Positions 8,196 through 16,654 of a stretch of DNA of 64,000 nucleotides are shown here, in pieces; position 1 is the first letter of the stretch, and each line of letters opens with the position of its first letter. The stretch is taken from assembly GCF_008704935.1 (NCBI RefSeq), contig NZ_CP023692.1, forward strand, positions 1,302,001-1,366,000, read 5' to 3'. Under the pieces are notes generated by a model that saw only the letters and a list, made by a program, of their open reading frames with translations, did not search any database and was not told where the DNA came from. The position numbers and the translations under genes are program-made. Origin of the DNA: Streptomyces vinaceus (GTDB lineage: Bacteria > Actinomycetota > Actinomycetes > Streptomycetales > Streptomycetaceae).

Positions 8196-9145
8196 CCCTT
8201 TCTCGGCGCTGTGCGCAGGACGGCGGCCACCTCGCGGAGCAGACCGCTCCTGGTGGGCTTGGGCGGGCCGGGCAGTACGTCGAATCCGGCGGCGGTGACG
8301 GCCCGCAGGGCGGCGCGCCCTCCTCCCACGAAGCCCGCGAGCAGCAGCCGGAGCCTGCCGTGCACGCTACCCACGAGCGGGGGGCCCTCATTCAGCAGGT
8401 CCCGGGCCCGTTCCGCCTCGAACGCGACCAGGGAGCGTACGGACGCGCCGGCGCGGTGGGCCTTGAGGTCGGTCTCGGCCACGTGGAAGCGGCGCATGTC
8501 CTGCGCCGGGAGGTAGATGCGGTCGCGGCCGAGGTCCTCCGCGACGTCCTGTACGTGTTCGACGATCTGCAGGGCGGTGCAGACGGCGTCGGAGCGGCGG
8601 ATCCGCTCGGGCGTGCTGGTTCCGGTGAGGGACAGCACGAGGCGGCCGACGGGGTTCGCGGAGAGCTCGCAGTACGCGAGGAGGTCGCCGTAGGTGGCGT
8701 AGCGCGTGACGCGCTGGTCCCGGCGGTTGGCCTCGATGAGCCCGAGGAAGGGCTCGGGGGTGAGCCCGTGGCCGCGGACCACGGGCTGGAGCGCCTGCAG
8801 GAGGGGGTGGCGCGGGGAGCCGCCGGGACCGCCGAAAACACGGTGGAGGTCGGCTTCGAGGGCGTCGAGCATGGCGAGCGGTTCGTCCGCCGCGGCCGGG
8901 TCGAGGCCGAGGAGCACGGCGTCGTGGCCCCCGGGGGCGAGGTCGCCGTCGCCGATGTCGTCGACCAGGCGGGCGTACCCGTACACCGCCATGAGGCCGT
9001 CGCGCCAGGCGCGGGGAAGGAAGGACGGGGCGACGGGGAAGTTTTCCGTGCGTGCCTTGCCGAGGGTGGCGTACGCCTGCGCTCGGGCGTCGGGGGCTGT
9101 GGGGGACGCGTCCCGCCGTGGCCGGATACCGTGCCCGGGGGTCAC
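8192..9145 (-). CDS. hpnC: HpnC, hydroxysqualene synthase
   Basis: 317-residue squalene synthase-like protein converting presqualene diphosphate to hydroxysqualene. Motifs are DDIGD (about 62-66), ENFPVAPSFLPRAWR near the N-terminus, typical of HpnC, and EHVQDVAEDLGRDRIYLP as the second aspartate region. The start is GTG 9145, whose bases overlap the stop of a 21-codon upstream ORF (GTGA); no good Shine-Dalgarno precedes it and no other in-frame start fits the family N-terminus. It is the first enzyme gene of the hopanoid operon. Confidence 0.93.
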   Translation of the reverse strand: MTPGHGIRPRRDASPTAPDARAQAYATLGKARTENFPVAPSFLPRAWRDGLMAVYGYARLVDDIGDGDLAPGGHDAVLLGLDPAAADEPLAMLDALEADLHRVFGGPGGSPRHPLLQALQPVVRGHGLTPEPFLGLIEANRRDQRVTRYATYGDLLAYCELSANPVGRLVLSLTGTSTPERIRRSDAVCTALQIVEHVQDVAEDLGRDRIYLPAQDMRRFHVAETDLKAHRAGASVRSLVAFEAERARDLLNEGPPLVGSVHGRLRLLLAGFVGGGRAALRAVTAAGFDVLPGPPKPTRSGLLREVAAVLRTAPRKG

Positions 9146-9207
9146 CGCCCGCCGCCCGCGCGGGGGACGGCCGTGATGCCTGGGGGCCGGAGAATTCCCG
9201 TAGCCAT
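9142..9207 (-). CDS. Possible 21-residue leader peptide in front of hpnC
   Basis: ATG at 9207, stop at 9142 overlapping the hpnC GTG. The putative peptide begins MATGILRPPG and is not like any family known to me. GGGAG lies eleven bases upstream, while hpnC itself has no clear Shine-Dalgarno, so ribosomes may reach hpnC by terminating here. It has no run of one regulatory codon, so classical amino-acid attenuation is unlikely. Confidence 0.35.
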   Translation of the reverse strand: MATGILRPPGITAVPRAGGGR

Positions 9208-9246
9208 TGCCGTCACATCTCCCGTTCTACACTGCCGACCCAATAC

Positions 9247-9252
9247 ATCCTA
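9247..9252 (-). promoter_or_regulatory. Candidate -10 element of the hopanoid operon
   Basis: TAGGAT on the minus strand matches the Streptomyces TAGRRT consensus and lies 40 bases before the leader ORF. No TTGACA-like -35 is seen 16-19 bases upstream, so an alternative sigma factor or chance match is possible. The rest of the 9208-9427 gap shows no gene. Confidence 0.3.
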
Positions 9253-9427
9253 TTTCGGACACGCCGCCGGACTTTCCCCGGGGTACCCCAGGCCGTTCAC
9301 CTGCGGGGAATCGTCCCCTCTGGCGTGATTCAGGACTGCTCCAGCTTACGCTGTACAACGCCGCAGCAGCCTCTCGGGTATTCACCCGGCTACCGAATGT
9401 CGGCGCGGACGCCCCGGACATGCCGAA

Positions 9428-9454
9428 GCCCCCGCCGCTCGGAGCGACGGGGGC
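9428..9454 (-). terminator. Terminator-like hairpin after the ABC exporter operon
   Basis: Arms GCCCCCGCCGCTC and GAGCGACGGGGGC pair over 13 positions with one G-U pair, 16 bases past the ATPase stop on the minus strand. It separates the exporter operon from the hopanoid operon, which runs in the same direction. Confidence 0.65.
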
Positions 9455-9469
9455 CGGCGAGGACCGCGG

Positions 9470-10252
9470 TCAGGCGCTGGTCGCCTTCTCGTAGGCCGAG
9501 ACGACTTCCTCGGTGGGCCCGTCCATCAGCAGTTCACCCTTCTCCAGCCACAGCACGCGGCTGCAGGTGTCGCGGATGGACTTGTTGTTGTGGCTCACCA
9601 GGAAAACGGTTCCGGCGTGCTTGCGCAGTTCGCGGATGCGCTCCTCGGAACGCACCTGGAACTTGCGGTCACCGGTGGCCAGGGCCTCATCGATCATCAG
9701 AACGTCGTGGTCCTTGGCCGCGGCAATGGAAAAGCGCAGGCGCGCCGCCATACCGGAGGAGTACGTGCGCATCGGAAGGGAGATGAAATCGCCCTTGTCG
9801 TTGATGCCCGAGAAGTCGACGATGTCGTCGTAGCGCTCCCGGATCTGCTCGCGGCTCATTCCCATCGCGAGACCGCCGAGGACCACGTTGCGCTCACCGG
9901 TGAGGTCGTTCATCAGTGCGGCGTTGACACCCAGCAGCGAGGGCTGGCCGTCGGTGTAGACCTTGCCGGACTCGCAGGGCAGCAGGCCCGCGATGGCGCG
10001 CAGCAGGGTGGACTTGCCGGAGCCGTTGGAGCCGATGACGCCGATGGCCTCACCGCGGTACGCCGTGAAGGACACGCCGCGCACGGCGTGGACCCGGCGG
10101 ACGCCCGGGGCGTCGCCCTTGCCCCGGCGGAGTATCTTGCTCAGCGCGGCGGTGGCGCTGCCCTTGCCGGACCGGCCGGCGTTGACGCGGTAGACGATGT
10201 GCACGTCGTCGGCGATGACGGTGGGGACGTTGCCCCGGTTGTTCTCAGCCAC
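9470..10252 (-). CDS. ABC exporter ATPase, TagH/Wzt-like (polysaccharide or teichoic acid export)
   Basis: 260-residue nucleotide-binding subunit that would energise export of a lipid-linked glycan or polyol-phosphate polymer together with the permease encoded just before it. Walker A is GSNGSGKST, the signature is YSSGMAARL, Walker B is DVLMIDEAL followed by the TagH/Wzt-typical ATGDRKFQ, and the switch His is in FLVSHNNKSI. The C-terminal carbohydrate-binding domain of long Wzt proteins is absent. GTG 10252 overlaps the permease stop by eight bases. Confidence 0.88.
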   Translation of the reverse strand: MAENNRGNVPTVIADDVHIVYRVNAGRSGKGSATAALSKILRRGKGDAPGVRRVHAVRGVSFTAYRGEAIGVIGSNGSGKSTLLRAIAGLLPCESGKVYTDGQPSLLGVNAALMNDLTGERNVVLGGLAMGMSREQIRERYDDIVDFSGINDKGDFISLPMRTYSSGMAARLRFSIAAAKDHDVLMIDEALATGDRKFQVRSEERIRELRKHAGTVFLVSHNNKSIRDTCSRVLWLEKGELLMDGPTEEVVSAYEKATSA

Positions 10253-11180
10253 GGCCGTAACGCTCCTCAGCCTTCCAGAAGTACACGAAACCGCCGAGGC
10301 CGATCACGACGGCCCAGCCGACGGCGAAGGCCCAGACGTGCGGCGGCAGGTTGCTGCGGCCGTAGTCGTCGATCAGCGCGAACCGGACCAGGTCCATGTA
10401 GATCGCGGCCGGGTTCCACTGGAGCACGTCGGTGACCCACGCGGGCACGTGCCGGTCCTCCAGCGCCCCGCTGATCGAGAACATGACGCCCGAGGCGTAC
10501 ATCCACGTACGCGTGATGAACGGCATCAGCTGCGCGAGGTCGGGGGTCTTGGAACCCATCCGCCCGAAGATCAGCGCGAGGCCGGTGTTGAAGAGGAACT
10601 GGAGCGCCAGGGTCGGGAGGACGAGGAGCCAAGCCGGCCTCGGGTAGTTGCCGAAGGAGACCGTGACGATCAGCACGACGATCATCGAGTAGAGCAGCTG
10701 CTGGAGCTGCTGCATCGAGAAGGAGATCGGCAGGGAGGCGCGCGGGAAGTGCAGGGCCCGGACCAGGCCGAGGTTGCCGGGGATGGCCCGGACTCCCGCC
10801 ATCAGCGAGCTCTGGGTGAAGGTGAAGACGAAGATGCCCGTCACCAGGAAGGGGATGTAGACCCCCTTCTCCATGCCGCGGCCGGCGTTCATGATCAGGC
10901 CGAAGATCAGGTAGTAGACCAGCGCGTTGAGCAGGGGGGTCGCCACCTGCCAGATCTGGCCGAGCTTCGCCTCGCTGTACTGGGCCATGAGCTTGGCCCT
11001 GGAGAACGCCATGATGAAGTGGCGCCGGTCCCAGAGCTGGCGCACGTATTCGGCCAGCGTCGGCCGGGCACCGCTGACGGACAGGCCGTACTTCCTGGCG
11101 AGCTGCGCCGGGGTCAGCCCCGCGTCTTCGGACGGCGGCTTGCTCGTGGCGAGGACGCCATCCTGGGTTGTGTCACTCAC
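10245..11180 (-). CDS. ABC exporter permease, TagG/Wzm-like
   Basis: 311-residue ABC-2 type membrane subunit with about six hydrophobic segments (for example LLNALVYYLIFGLIM, IPFLVTGIFVFTFT, MIVVLIVTVSF and the final VIGLGGFVYFWK). The soluble N-terminus holds FSRAKLMAQYSEAKLGQIWQ, the interface helix common in TagG/Wzm proteins. I start at GTG 11180 (VSDTTQDG); an extended frame reaching 11396 reads through sequence without family character. It pairs with the TagH-like ATPase downstream. The 128 bp gap to the glycosyltransferase may hold a separate promoter, though I see no clear one. Confidence 0.87.
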   Translation of the reverse strand: MSDTTQDGVLATSKPPSEDAGLTPAQLARKYGLSVSGARPTLAEYVRQLWDRRHFIMAFSRAKLMAQYSEAKLGQIWQVATPLLNALVYYLIFGLIMNAGRGMEKGVYIPFLVTGIFVFTFTQSSLMAGVRAIPGNLGLVRALHFPRASLPISFSMQQLQQLLYSMIVVLIVTVSFGNYPRPAWLLVLPTLALQFLFNTGLALIFGRMGSKTPDLAQLMPFITRTWMYASGVMFSISGALEDRHVPAWVTDVLQWNPAAIYMDLVRFALIDDYGRSNLPPHVWAFAVGWAVVIGLGGFVYFWKAEERYGRG

Positions 11181-11308
11181 AAGATGAAACTTTCCGTCTT
11201 CAAGATGCGGCAGAAGGTGGCATCGGGCCTGGGCGCTCGGCCCGTGATCATGCAGGCTCCGTGATCGCGTACGTCCCGGGACCACGTATGTTCTCAGACG
11301 CGAGCGTC

Positions 11309-12193
11309 TCAGATGACAGGCGGTCGGCCCAGCCGGGTCAGCCGCCAGACCGTGCGCCACCTCATGGGGCGCCGGGGACCGCAGGGAGTGGTCCATCCCT
11401 CCTTGAACCCACCGAACCAGGCCTTGAGCGCCGGGGCCGAGGGTCTGCGCAGGAGCGTCAGCAGGAGCCAGACGCCCAGGTAGACCGGGACCAGCGGAGC
11501 GGGCAGGTTACGGCGGGCGAGCCACACCCGGTTACGGGCCACCATACGGTGATAGACGGCGTGCCGGGAGGGGGCGGTCGTCGGATGCAGGAGCACCATG
11601 TCCGCCCGGTAGTCGATCAGCCACCCGGCGTCGAGCGCCCGCCAGGCGAGGTCCGTCTCCTCGTGCGCGTAGAAGAACTCCCCCGGCAACCCGCCGACCT
11701 GCTGGAACACCGATGTGCGGACGGCGTTGGCGCCGCCCAGGAAGGTGGTCACGCGGGAGGAGCGCATCGGGTCCGAGGCGCGCAGCCGGGGCACGTGCCG
11801 CCGCTGGGTCTCACCGGACTCCGGATCGGCGATCCGGAAGCTGACGATCCCGAGCCGGGGGTCCTCGGCGAACGCCTGCCGGCACAGCTCGGCGGTGTCG
11901 GTGCGCTCCAGCAGCCCGTCGTCGTCGAGGAAGAGCAGGGCGTCGACCTCGCAGCCACCGGGGCCGAAGGCCTCGATGCCGACGTTGCGGCCGCCGGGGA
12001 TGCCCAGGTTCTCGGGCAGTTCGACGCAGCGCACGCCCTCGGGGAGCCCGGTGACCCGCACCCCCTGGCCCACGACGACGACCTCGACCGGATCGCCCTC
12101 CTGGCGGGCCACCGAGTCGAGGAGCGCCTTGAGCTCGTCGGGGCGGTTGCCCATGGTGATGATCACGGCGCCCAGCCGCATCGGCGTCGTCAC
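11309..12193 (-). CDS. Family 2 glycosyltransferase
   Basis: 294-residue GT-A enzyme resembling rhamnosyl-type GT2 proteins. The nucleotide-binding N-terminus is GAVIITMGNRPDELKALLDSV, the metal-binding DXD is in LLFLDDDGLLER, and the acceptor-loop region reads FFYAHEETDLAWRAL (ED motif). A hydrophobic C-terminal segment VPVYLGVWLLLTLL suggests membrane association. GTG 12193 overlaps the upstream stop as GTGA; ATG 12181 is the alternative. It probably decorates the lipid or polymer that the exporter carries; donor and acceptor are unknown. Confidence 0.85.
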   Translation of the reverse strand: MTTPMRLGAVIITMGNRPDELKALLDSVARQEGDPVEVVVVGQGVRVTGLPEGVRCVELPENLGIPGGRNVGIEAFGPGGCEVDALLFLDDDGLLERTDTAELCRQAFAEDPRLGIVSFRIADPESGETQRRHVPRLRASDPMRSSRVTTFLGGANAVRTSVFQQVGGLPGEFFYAHEETDLAWRALDAGWLIDYRADMVLLHPTTAPSRHAVYHRMVARNRVWLARRNLPAPLVPVYLGVWLLLTLLRRPSAPALKAWFGGFKEGWTTPCGPRRPMRWRTVWRLTRLGRPPVI

Positions 12194-12969
12194 TTGAGCC
12201 TGCTGGAGGCCAGGATCGACACCAGGTGCAGCACGGTCTGGAGCATCGCGATGCCGGCCAGCACGGCCACGCCGAGCCGGGAGAAGAACAGGTCGCCCCG
12301 GACCTGGTCCAGGATCGCCAGGAGCAGGATGAGCAGCGAGGCCTCGATGCCGAGGACGAGCCGGTGGAACTTGAGCGCGGACGCGGCCCGGCGGGCCAGC
12401 GCCATGCCGGAGGATCGCGGCTCGGCGGCGGCCTCGGCGACGGGCTCCTTGCCGGTCTGGTGCCGGGCGACGCCGACCAGGTCGGTCTCGGCCTTGATCA
12501 GGATGGCGCCGAGGGCCGCGAGGGTGCCCAGGAACGCCCACAGCCAGTCGATCCGGCCGGTGCCCCACAGATCCGAGGCGCGCAGGCCGAAGCCGACGAG
12601 GACCGCCGCGTCGCACAGGTAGGCGCCGACCCGGTCCAGGTACACGCCGGACAGCGAGAACTGCTTCTTCCAGCGGGCGACCTCGCCGTCGACGCAGTCG
12701 AGCAGCAGGTACATCTGGACGCAGAGCACGCCGAGGACGGCGCCGGCGATGCCCGGCACGAGCAGCGCCGGGGCGGCCAGGACACCGGCGAGCGTCATCA
12801 CGTAGGTCAGCTGGTTGGGCGTGACCTTGGTGTTCACCAGGACGCGGGTGATGCGCAGGGAGATCTCGCGCATGTACAGGCGACCGCCCCAGTGCTCGCC
12901 ACTGCGCCGGTCCTTGACGCCCGGCGGATGGACGACGGGCCGGAGTTCAGCTACGGATGGTCTTGGCAT
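12190..12969 (-). CDS. CDP-alcohol phosphatidyltransferase family protein with altered catalytic motif
   Basis: 259-residue integral membrane protein with several hydrophobic helices. The family motif D-x2-DG-x2-AR-x8-G-x3-D-x3-D is clear up to the last position: DCVDGEVAR at 91-99, G108 and D112 are present, but the fourth Asp (the catalytic base in characterised members) is Ala at 116. Asp120 lies four residues on. The protein may be a non-catalytic partner, use another base, or have a different reaction. ATG 12969 overlaps the upstream dehydrogenase by 23 bases; the stop overlaps the glycosyltransferase start. Confidence 0.85.
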   Translation of the reverse strand: MPRPSVAELRPVVHPPGVKDRRSGEHWGGRLYMREISLRITRVLVNTKVTPNQLTYVMTLAGVLAAPALLVPGIAGAVLGVLCVQMYLLLDCVDGEVARWKKQFSLSGVYLDRVGAYLCDAAVLVGFGLRASDLWGTGRIDWLWAFLGTLAALGAILIKAETDLVGVARHQTGKEPVAEAAAEPRSSGMALARRAASALKFHRLVLGIEASLLILLLAILDQVRGDLFFSRLGVAVLAGIAMLQTVLHLVSILASSRLK

Positions 12970-14008
12970 AGTCGGCGTAAGCGTCCCTGATCTCGGCTGT
13001 GGACAGGTTGAGGTGCTCCAGGATCGTGAAGCGTCCCGGGCGGGTCTGGGGGGCGTACTCGACGGCCGCGACGAACTCGTCCACGGTGAACCCCATCTCG
13101 GCGGGCAGCACGGGCAGCCCGTGGCCGCGCAGCGATTCGACGAACAGCCCGGCCTGCTCGTCGGCGCCGCGCAGGAACATCGCGAAGGCGGCGCCGAGGC
13201 CGACCTGCTCGCCGTGGAGCGCGGAGCGCCCGGGGTAGAGCAGGTCGAAGGCGTGGCTGATCTCGTGGCAGGCGCCGGAGGCCGGCCGGCTGTCCCCGCT
13301 GATCGACATGGCGATGCCGGTGAGCACCAGGGCTTCCGCGAGCACGGTGAGGAAGGTGTCGTCGCCGCAGCCGCCGGGGTGGCGCAGGACGGCCTCGCCG
13401 GCCGTACGGGCCATGGCGGCGGCCAGGCCGTCCACCTGCTCGCCGGTGATCTTGTGCGAGAGCTCCCAGTCGGCGACGGACGAGATGTTCGAGAGCGCGT
13501 CGCCGATCCCGGAGCGGACGAACCGCACCGGGGCGTCGCGGATCACGTCCAGGTCGATGACCATCGCGATGGGCGTGGGCACGCCGTAGGAGCCGCGGCC
13601 GTTGTCGTTGTCCAGCGTGGCCACGGGCGAGCAGATGCCGTCGTGGGCCAGGTTGGTGGCGACGGCCACCATGGGCAGCCCGACCCGCGCCGCGGCGTAC
13701 TTGGCCACGTCGATGATCTTGCCGCCGCCCAGGCCGACGACGGCGTCGTAGCGACGGCCCTTTATGTCGTCGGCCAGCTTGACGGCGGAATCGATCGTGC
13801 CGTCGGCGACCGGGTACCAGTCGGCGTGCGGCAGTACGGGCTCCAGCTTGGCGCGCAGCTGCCGGCCGGAGCCGCCGCTGATCGCGATCGCCAGCTTGCC
13901 CGAGGCCGAGATCCGCTGGTCGGCCAGGAGGCCGGCCAGGTCGTCCATGGCGCCGCGGGTGATGTCGACGACGACCGGGGAGGGGATGAGCCTCGTCAGT
14001 ACTGGCAT
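12947..14008 (-). CDS. Iron-containing alcohol dehydrogenase superfamily, glycerol-1-phosphate dehydrogenase-like (EgsA/AraM type)
   Basis: 353-residue NAD(P)-dependent enzyme; G1P dehydrogenases reduce dihydroxyacetone phosphate to sn-glycerol-1-phosphate. Visible are VGLGGGKIIDVAKYAA, ATNLAHDGICSP, the metal Asp in SGIGDALS (D170), His in ACHEISHAFD (H248/H252) and ALHGEQVGLG (H265), all matching the G1PDH pattern better than ordinary Fe-alcohol dehydrogenases. The start at ATG 14008 overlaps the nucleotidyltransferase by 13 bases. Next to a nucleotidyltransferase and CDP-alcohol transferases, it likely makes the polyol phosphate that is activated with CTP. Substrate is inferred; 3-dehydroquinate synthase-like or other polyol dehydrogenase activity is possible. 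Confidence 0.8.
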   Translation of the reverse strand: MPVLTRLIPSPVVVDITRGAMDDLAGLLADQRISASGKLAIAISGGSGRQLRAKLEPVLPHADWYPVADGTIDSAVKLADDIKGRRYDAVVGLGGGKIIDVAKYAAARVGLPMVAVATNLAHDGICSPVATLDNDNGRGSYGVPTPIAMVIDLDVIRDAPVRFVRSGIGDALSNISSVADWELSHKITGEQVDGLAAAMARTAGEAVLRHPGGCGDDTFLTVLAEALVLTGIAMSISGDSRPASGACHEISHAFDLLYPGRSALHGEQVGLGAAFAMFLRGADEQAGLFVESLRGHGLPVLPAEMGFTVDEFVAAVEYAPQTRPGRFTILEHLNLSTAEIRDAYADYAKTIRS

Positions 14009-14748
14009 GCGATCGTCCGGCCCTTGGCGAGGTCGTCGTGGTTGTCGATCTCGACCCACTTGACGTCGCCGATGGGGGCCACGTCGATGACGAAGCCGTC
14101 GTTGACGAGCTGCTGGTAGCCGTCCTCGTAGTACAGGTCCGGGTCGCGCTCGAACGTGGTCTTCAGCGCCTCGGCGAGGGCCTCGGCGGCCTCCGGCTCG
14201 ATGAGGGTGACGCCGATGTACTCGCCGGTGGCCTCGGACGGCTCCATCAGCTTGGTGATCCTCCGGACGCCCTTGGCGCCGTCGACCACGACCTTCATCT
14301 CCTCGTCGGCCAGGCTCTTGACCGTGTCGAGGGCGAGGATGATCTTCTGGCCCTTGCCGCGGGCGTCGAGCAGGGTCCGCTCGACGGAGACCGGGTGGAC
14401 GGTGTCGCCGTTGGCGAGGATCACGCCCTGCTTGAGGACGTCACGCGCGCACCACAGGGAGTAGGCGTTGTTCCACTCCTCGGCCTTGTCGTTGTCGATC
14501 AGCGTGATCTTGACGCCGTACTTGGCCTCCAGGGCCTCGCGGCGCTCGTACACGGCCTCCTTGCGGTAGCCGACGACGATGGCGACCTCGGTGAGGCCCA
14601 CCTCGGCGAAGTTGCCGAGCGTGAGGTCCAGCACGGTCAGGCTGTCCTCGGCGCCTTCGGGGCCGACGGGCACCAGGGCCTTGGGCAGGGTGTCGGTGTA
14701 GGGACGCAGGCGGCGTCCGGCACCGGCAGCGAGTACAAGGCCGATCAT
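13996..14748 (-). CDS. Nucleotidyltransferase, phosphocholine/inositol-phosphate cytidylyltransferase-like (LicC family)
   Basis: 250-residue sugar-nucleotidyltransferase fold. The pyrophosphorylase signature LAAGAGRRLRPYTDTLPKAL opens the protein, IVVGYRKEAVYER follows, and the LicC-like NNAYSLW element and metal-binding NGDTVHP come later. It would activate a phosphorylated alcohol with CTP for the CDP-alcohol transferases on either side. ATG 14748 overlaps the upstream stop as ATGA and the gene overlaps the dehydrogenase by 13 bases. The accepted alcohol (glycerol-1-P, inositol-P or choline-P) cannot be read from sequence. Confidence 0.8.
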   Translation of the reverse strand: MIGLVLAAGAGRRLRPYTDTLPKALVPVGPEGAEDSLTVLDLTLGNFAEVGLTEVAIVVGYRKEAVYERREALEAKYGVKITLIDNDKAEEWNNAYSLWCARDVLKQGVILANGDTVHPVSVERTLLDARGKGQKIILALDTVKSLADEEMKVVVDGAKGVRRITKLMEPSEATGEYIGVTLIEPEAAEALAEALKTTFERDPDLYYEDGYQQLVNDGFVIDVAPIGDVKWVEIDNHDDLAKGRTIACQY

Positions 14749-16526
14749 GCTGGTTCTCCTTCGTCATGTACGGCGGGTGCCCCGGAGGAGACCCAGAAGC
14801 GGATGCTCTCCACGAGCACCACGAGTGCCACGAACACGGCCAGGGCCGTGAGCGCGACGGGGAAGTCCGCGGCGCGCGCCGCCAGGGCGGAGGCCAAGGC
14901 CGCGGTCAGCAGGACCCGGCCGTCGTGACCGCCGACCGTCCACACCAGCCACCGCGGGGGCGCGCCCGATCCGCCGCGGATGCGGTAGACCGTGTCGTAG
15001 TGATGGTAGGCGACCGCCGCGACCAGTCCGAATGCCGCGGGAAGGGCCCCCGGCACGTCCGCTTTGGCGGCGAGGATGAGCACGGTGGTGTACTCGGCGG
15101 CCCGGAAGACGGGCGGGACGAGCCAGTCGAGGGCGCCCTTGAGGGGGCGGGCGACGGCCGCTCCGGCGAGTACGGCGTAGAACGCGGCCGCGATGATCAC
15201 CTGGCGGGCGCCGAACTCGTACGCCCAGGCCGTCCAGAGCAGGGCCACCGAGCCGATCACCGCGGCGGCGATCCCGGCCCCGGGGGCCATCCGGCCCACG
15301 AACCGGCCCGCGAGCTCCGCGACGGGGCCGGAGTCGGCGAGGTCGGCCAGCGCCTGGGCGGCGCGGTCCGTCCTCTTCGCCTTGCGGGTCAGCGAGCGCA
15401 GCACGCGGCCGGCGGTGGTGTAGAGGGCGCCGAAGGCGCAGCCGATGAGCAGGGCGTAGAAGACGATCCGGGGACTGGTGGCCGCGGTGAGCACCGCGAT
15501 CATGGCCCAGCGCTCGCCGATCGGCAGGATGATCATCCGCCGGACCCAGACCGTCCAGCCGACGCTGTCGAGCTTGTCGGACAGGGCCGCCGTGGGGCTC
15601 GTGTTGGCGGTGGCGTCGTGGTTGGCCTCGTTGAAGGCGAAGTCCACGACGTGGCGGCAGGTCATGAGGATCATCGCGCCGAGCGCGAGGGCCCACACGT
15701 CGTCGCCGTTCCTGGCGGCGCCCAGCGCGAGGCCCGCGTAGAAGGAGTACTCCTTCGCGCGGTCGAAGGTGGCGTCGAGCCAGGCGCCCATCGTCGAGTA
15801 CTGGAGCGAGTAGCGGGCGAGCTGCCCGTCCGTGCAGTCCAGGACGAAGGAGACGAGGAGCAGCACGCCGGCGGCGACGTAGCCGCCGCGCTCGCCGGTG
15901 GCGGCGCAGCCGGCCGCGATCAGCGCGGTGATCAGCGAGGCGGTGGTGACCTGGTTCGGGGTCAGGCCGCGGCGCGCGCACCAGCGGGCGATGTAGCGCG
16001 AGTACGGGCTGATGAAGAAGGTGGTGAAGAACCCGTCGCGGGACTTCACGGCGGTGCGCAGGCGTACGGCCTCGTCGTCCACGGCTGCGACGGCGGCTTC
16101 CGCCGCGGCGCGCTCGGCCTCGGTGGCGGGCACGGCGGCGACCAGGGTGCCGAGCTCGGGGTGCTGCACGGGGGTCCCGGCGGCCTCGACGGCGGCGGCG
16201 AGGCGGTCCGCGTAGGGACCGTCGCCCTCGGCGGGGAGGGCCGCGGCCTTCTCCAGGGCCGCGCGGGCCCCCGGCCGGACGGCGAGGGCGCCGGTCACGG
16301 CGCAGGCGTCGAAGCGCGGGTCGGTCAGCGCGAGCCGCAGGGCGTGGACGTGCCCGACGAAGGCGCTGTCGACGACGGCGACCCGCTGGTCGGCGGGGAC
16401 GCCGGCGAGCACCGCGGCGGTCTCTTCAGGACCCGCGGCGGGACGGACGTCGAAGCCGAGGGAGCGCAGCTCGTCGGTGAGCGGTGATCCGGGGACCGGC
16501 AGGCCGGTGAGGATGACGGTCGACAG
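14745..16526 (-). CDS. CDP-alcohol phosphatidyltransferase with N-terminal extra domain and C-terminal DUF5941-like region; CTG start proposed
   Basis: 593 residues in three parts: an N-terminal ~160-residue soluble domain beginning STVILTGLPVPGSPL, a central CDP-alcohol transferase with complete motif (DCTDGQLAR 230-238, G247, D251, D255), and a hydrophobic C-terminal half of the kind called DUF5941. The first in-frame GTG (16412) would cut into the N-terminal domain. Upstream there is an in-frame stop, and the only plausible start after it is CTG 16526, nine bases behind AGGAG. It heads the seven-gene operon and is probably its active membrane transferase. Confidence 0.8.
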   Translation of the reverse strand: MSTVILTGLPVPGSPLTDELRSLGFDVRPAAGPEETAAVLAGVPADQRVAVVDSAFVGHVHALRLALTDPRFDACAVTGALAVRPGARAALEKAAALPAEGDGPYADRLAAAVEAAGTPVQHPELGTLVAAVPATEAERAAAEAAVAAVDDEAVRLRTAVKSRDGFFTTFFISPYSRYIARWCARRGLTPNQVTTASLITALIAAGCAATGERGGYVAAGVLLLVSFVLDCTDGQLARYSLQYSTMGAWLDATFDRAKEYSFYAGLALGAARNGDDVWALALGAMILMTCRHVVDFAFNEANHDATANTSPTAALSDKLDSVGWTVWVRRMIILPIGERWAMIAVLTAATSPRIVFYALLIGCAFGALYTTAGRVLRSLTRKAKRTDRAAQALADLADSGPVAELAGRFVGRMAPGAGIAAAVIGSVALLWTAWAYEFGARQVIIAAAFYAVLAGAAVARPLKGALDWLVPPVFRAAEYTTVLILAAKADVPGALPAAFGLVAAVAYHHYDTVYRIRGGSGAPPRWLVWTVGGHDGRVLLTAALASALAARAADFPVALTALAVFVALVVLVESIRFWVSSGAPAVHDEGEPA

Positions 16527-16654
16527 ACGGACTCACTCCTTGCAGCGAACACTGGACGGGCGCCCCGGCGGGGGCGGCGGCACGTCGGCAGAGGCTATCG
16601 GATGAATGGAAGCGGGGGTTCACCACCCGTTTACTCCCCGATAAGCCGAATATT

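Noticed and set aside
11181..11396. N-terminal extension of the ABC permease
   Set aside because: Translated sequence is basic and unrelated; GTG 11180 fits the family start.
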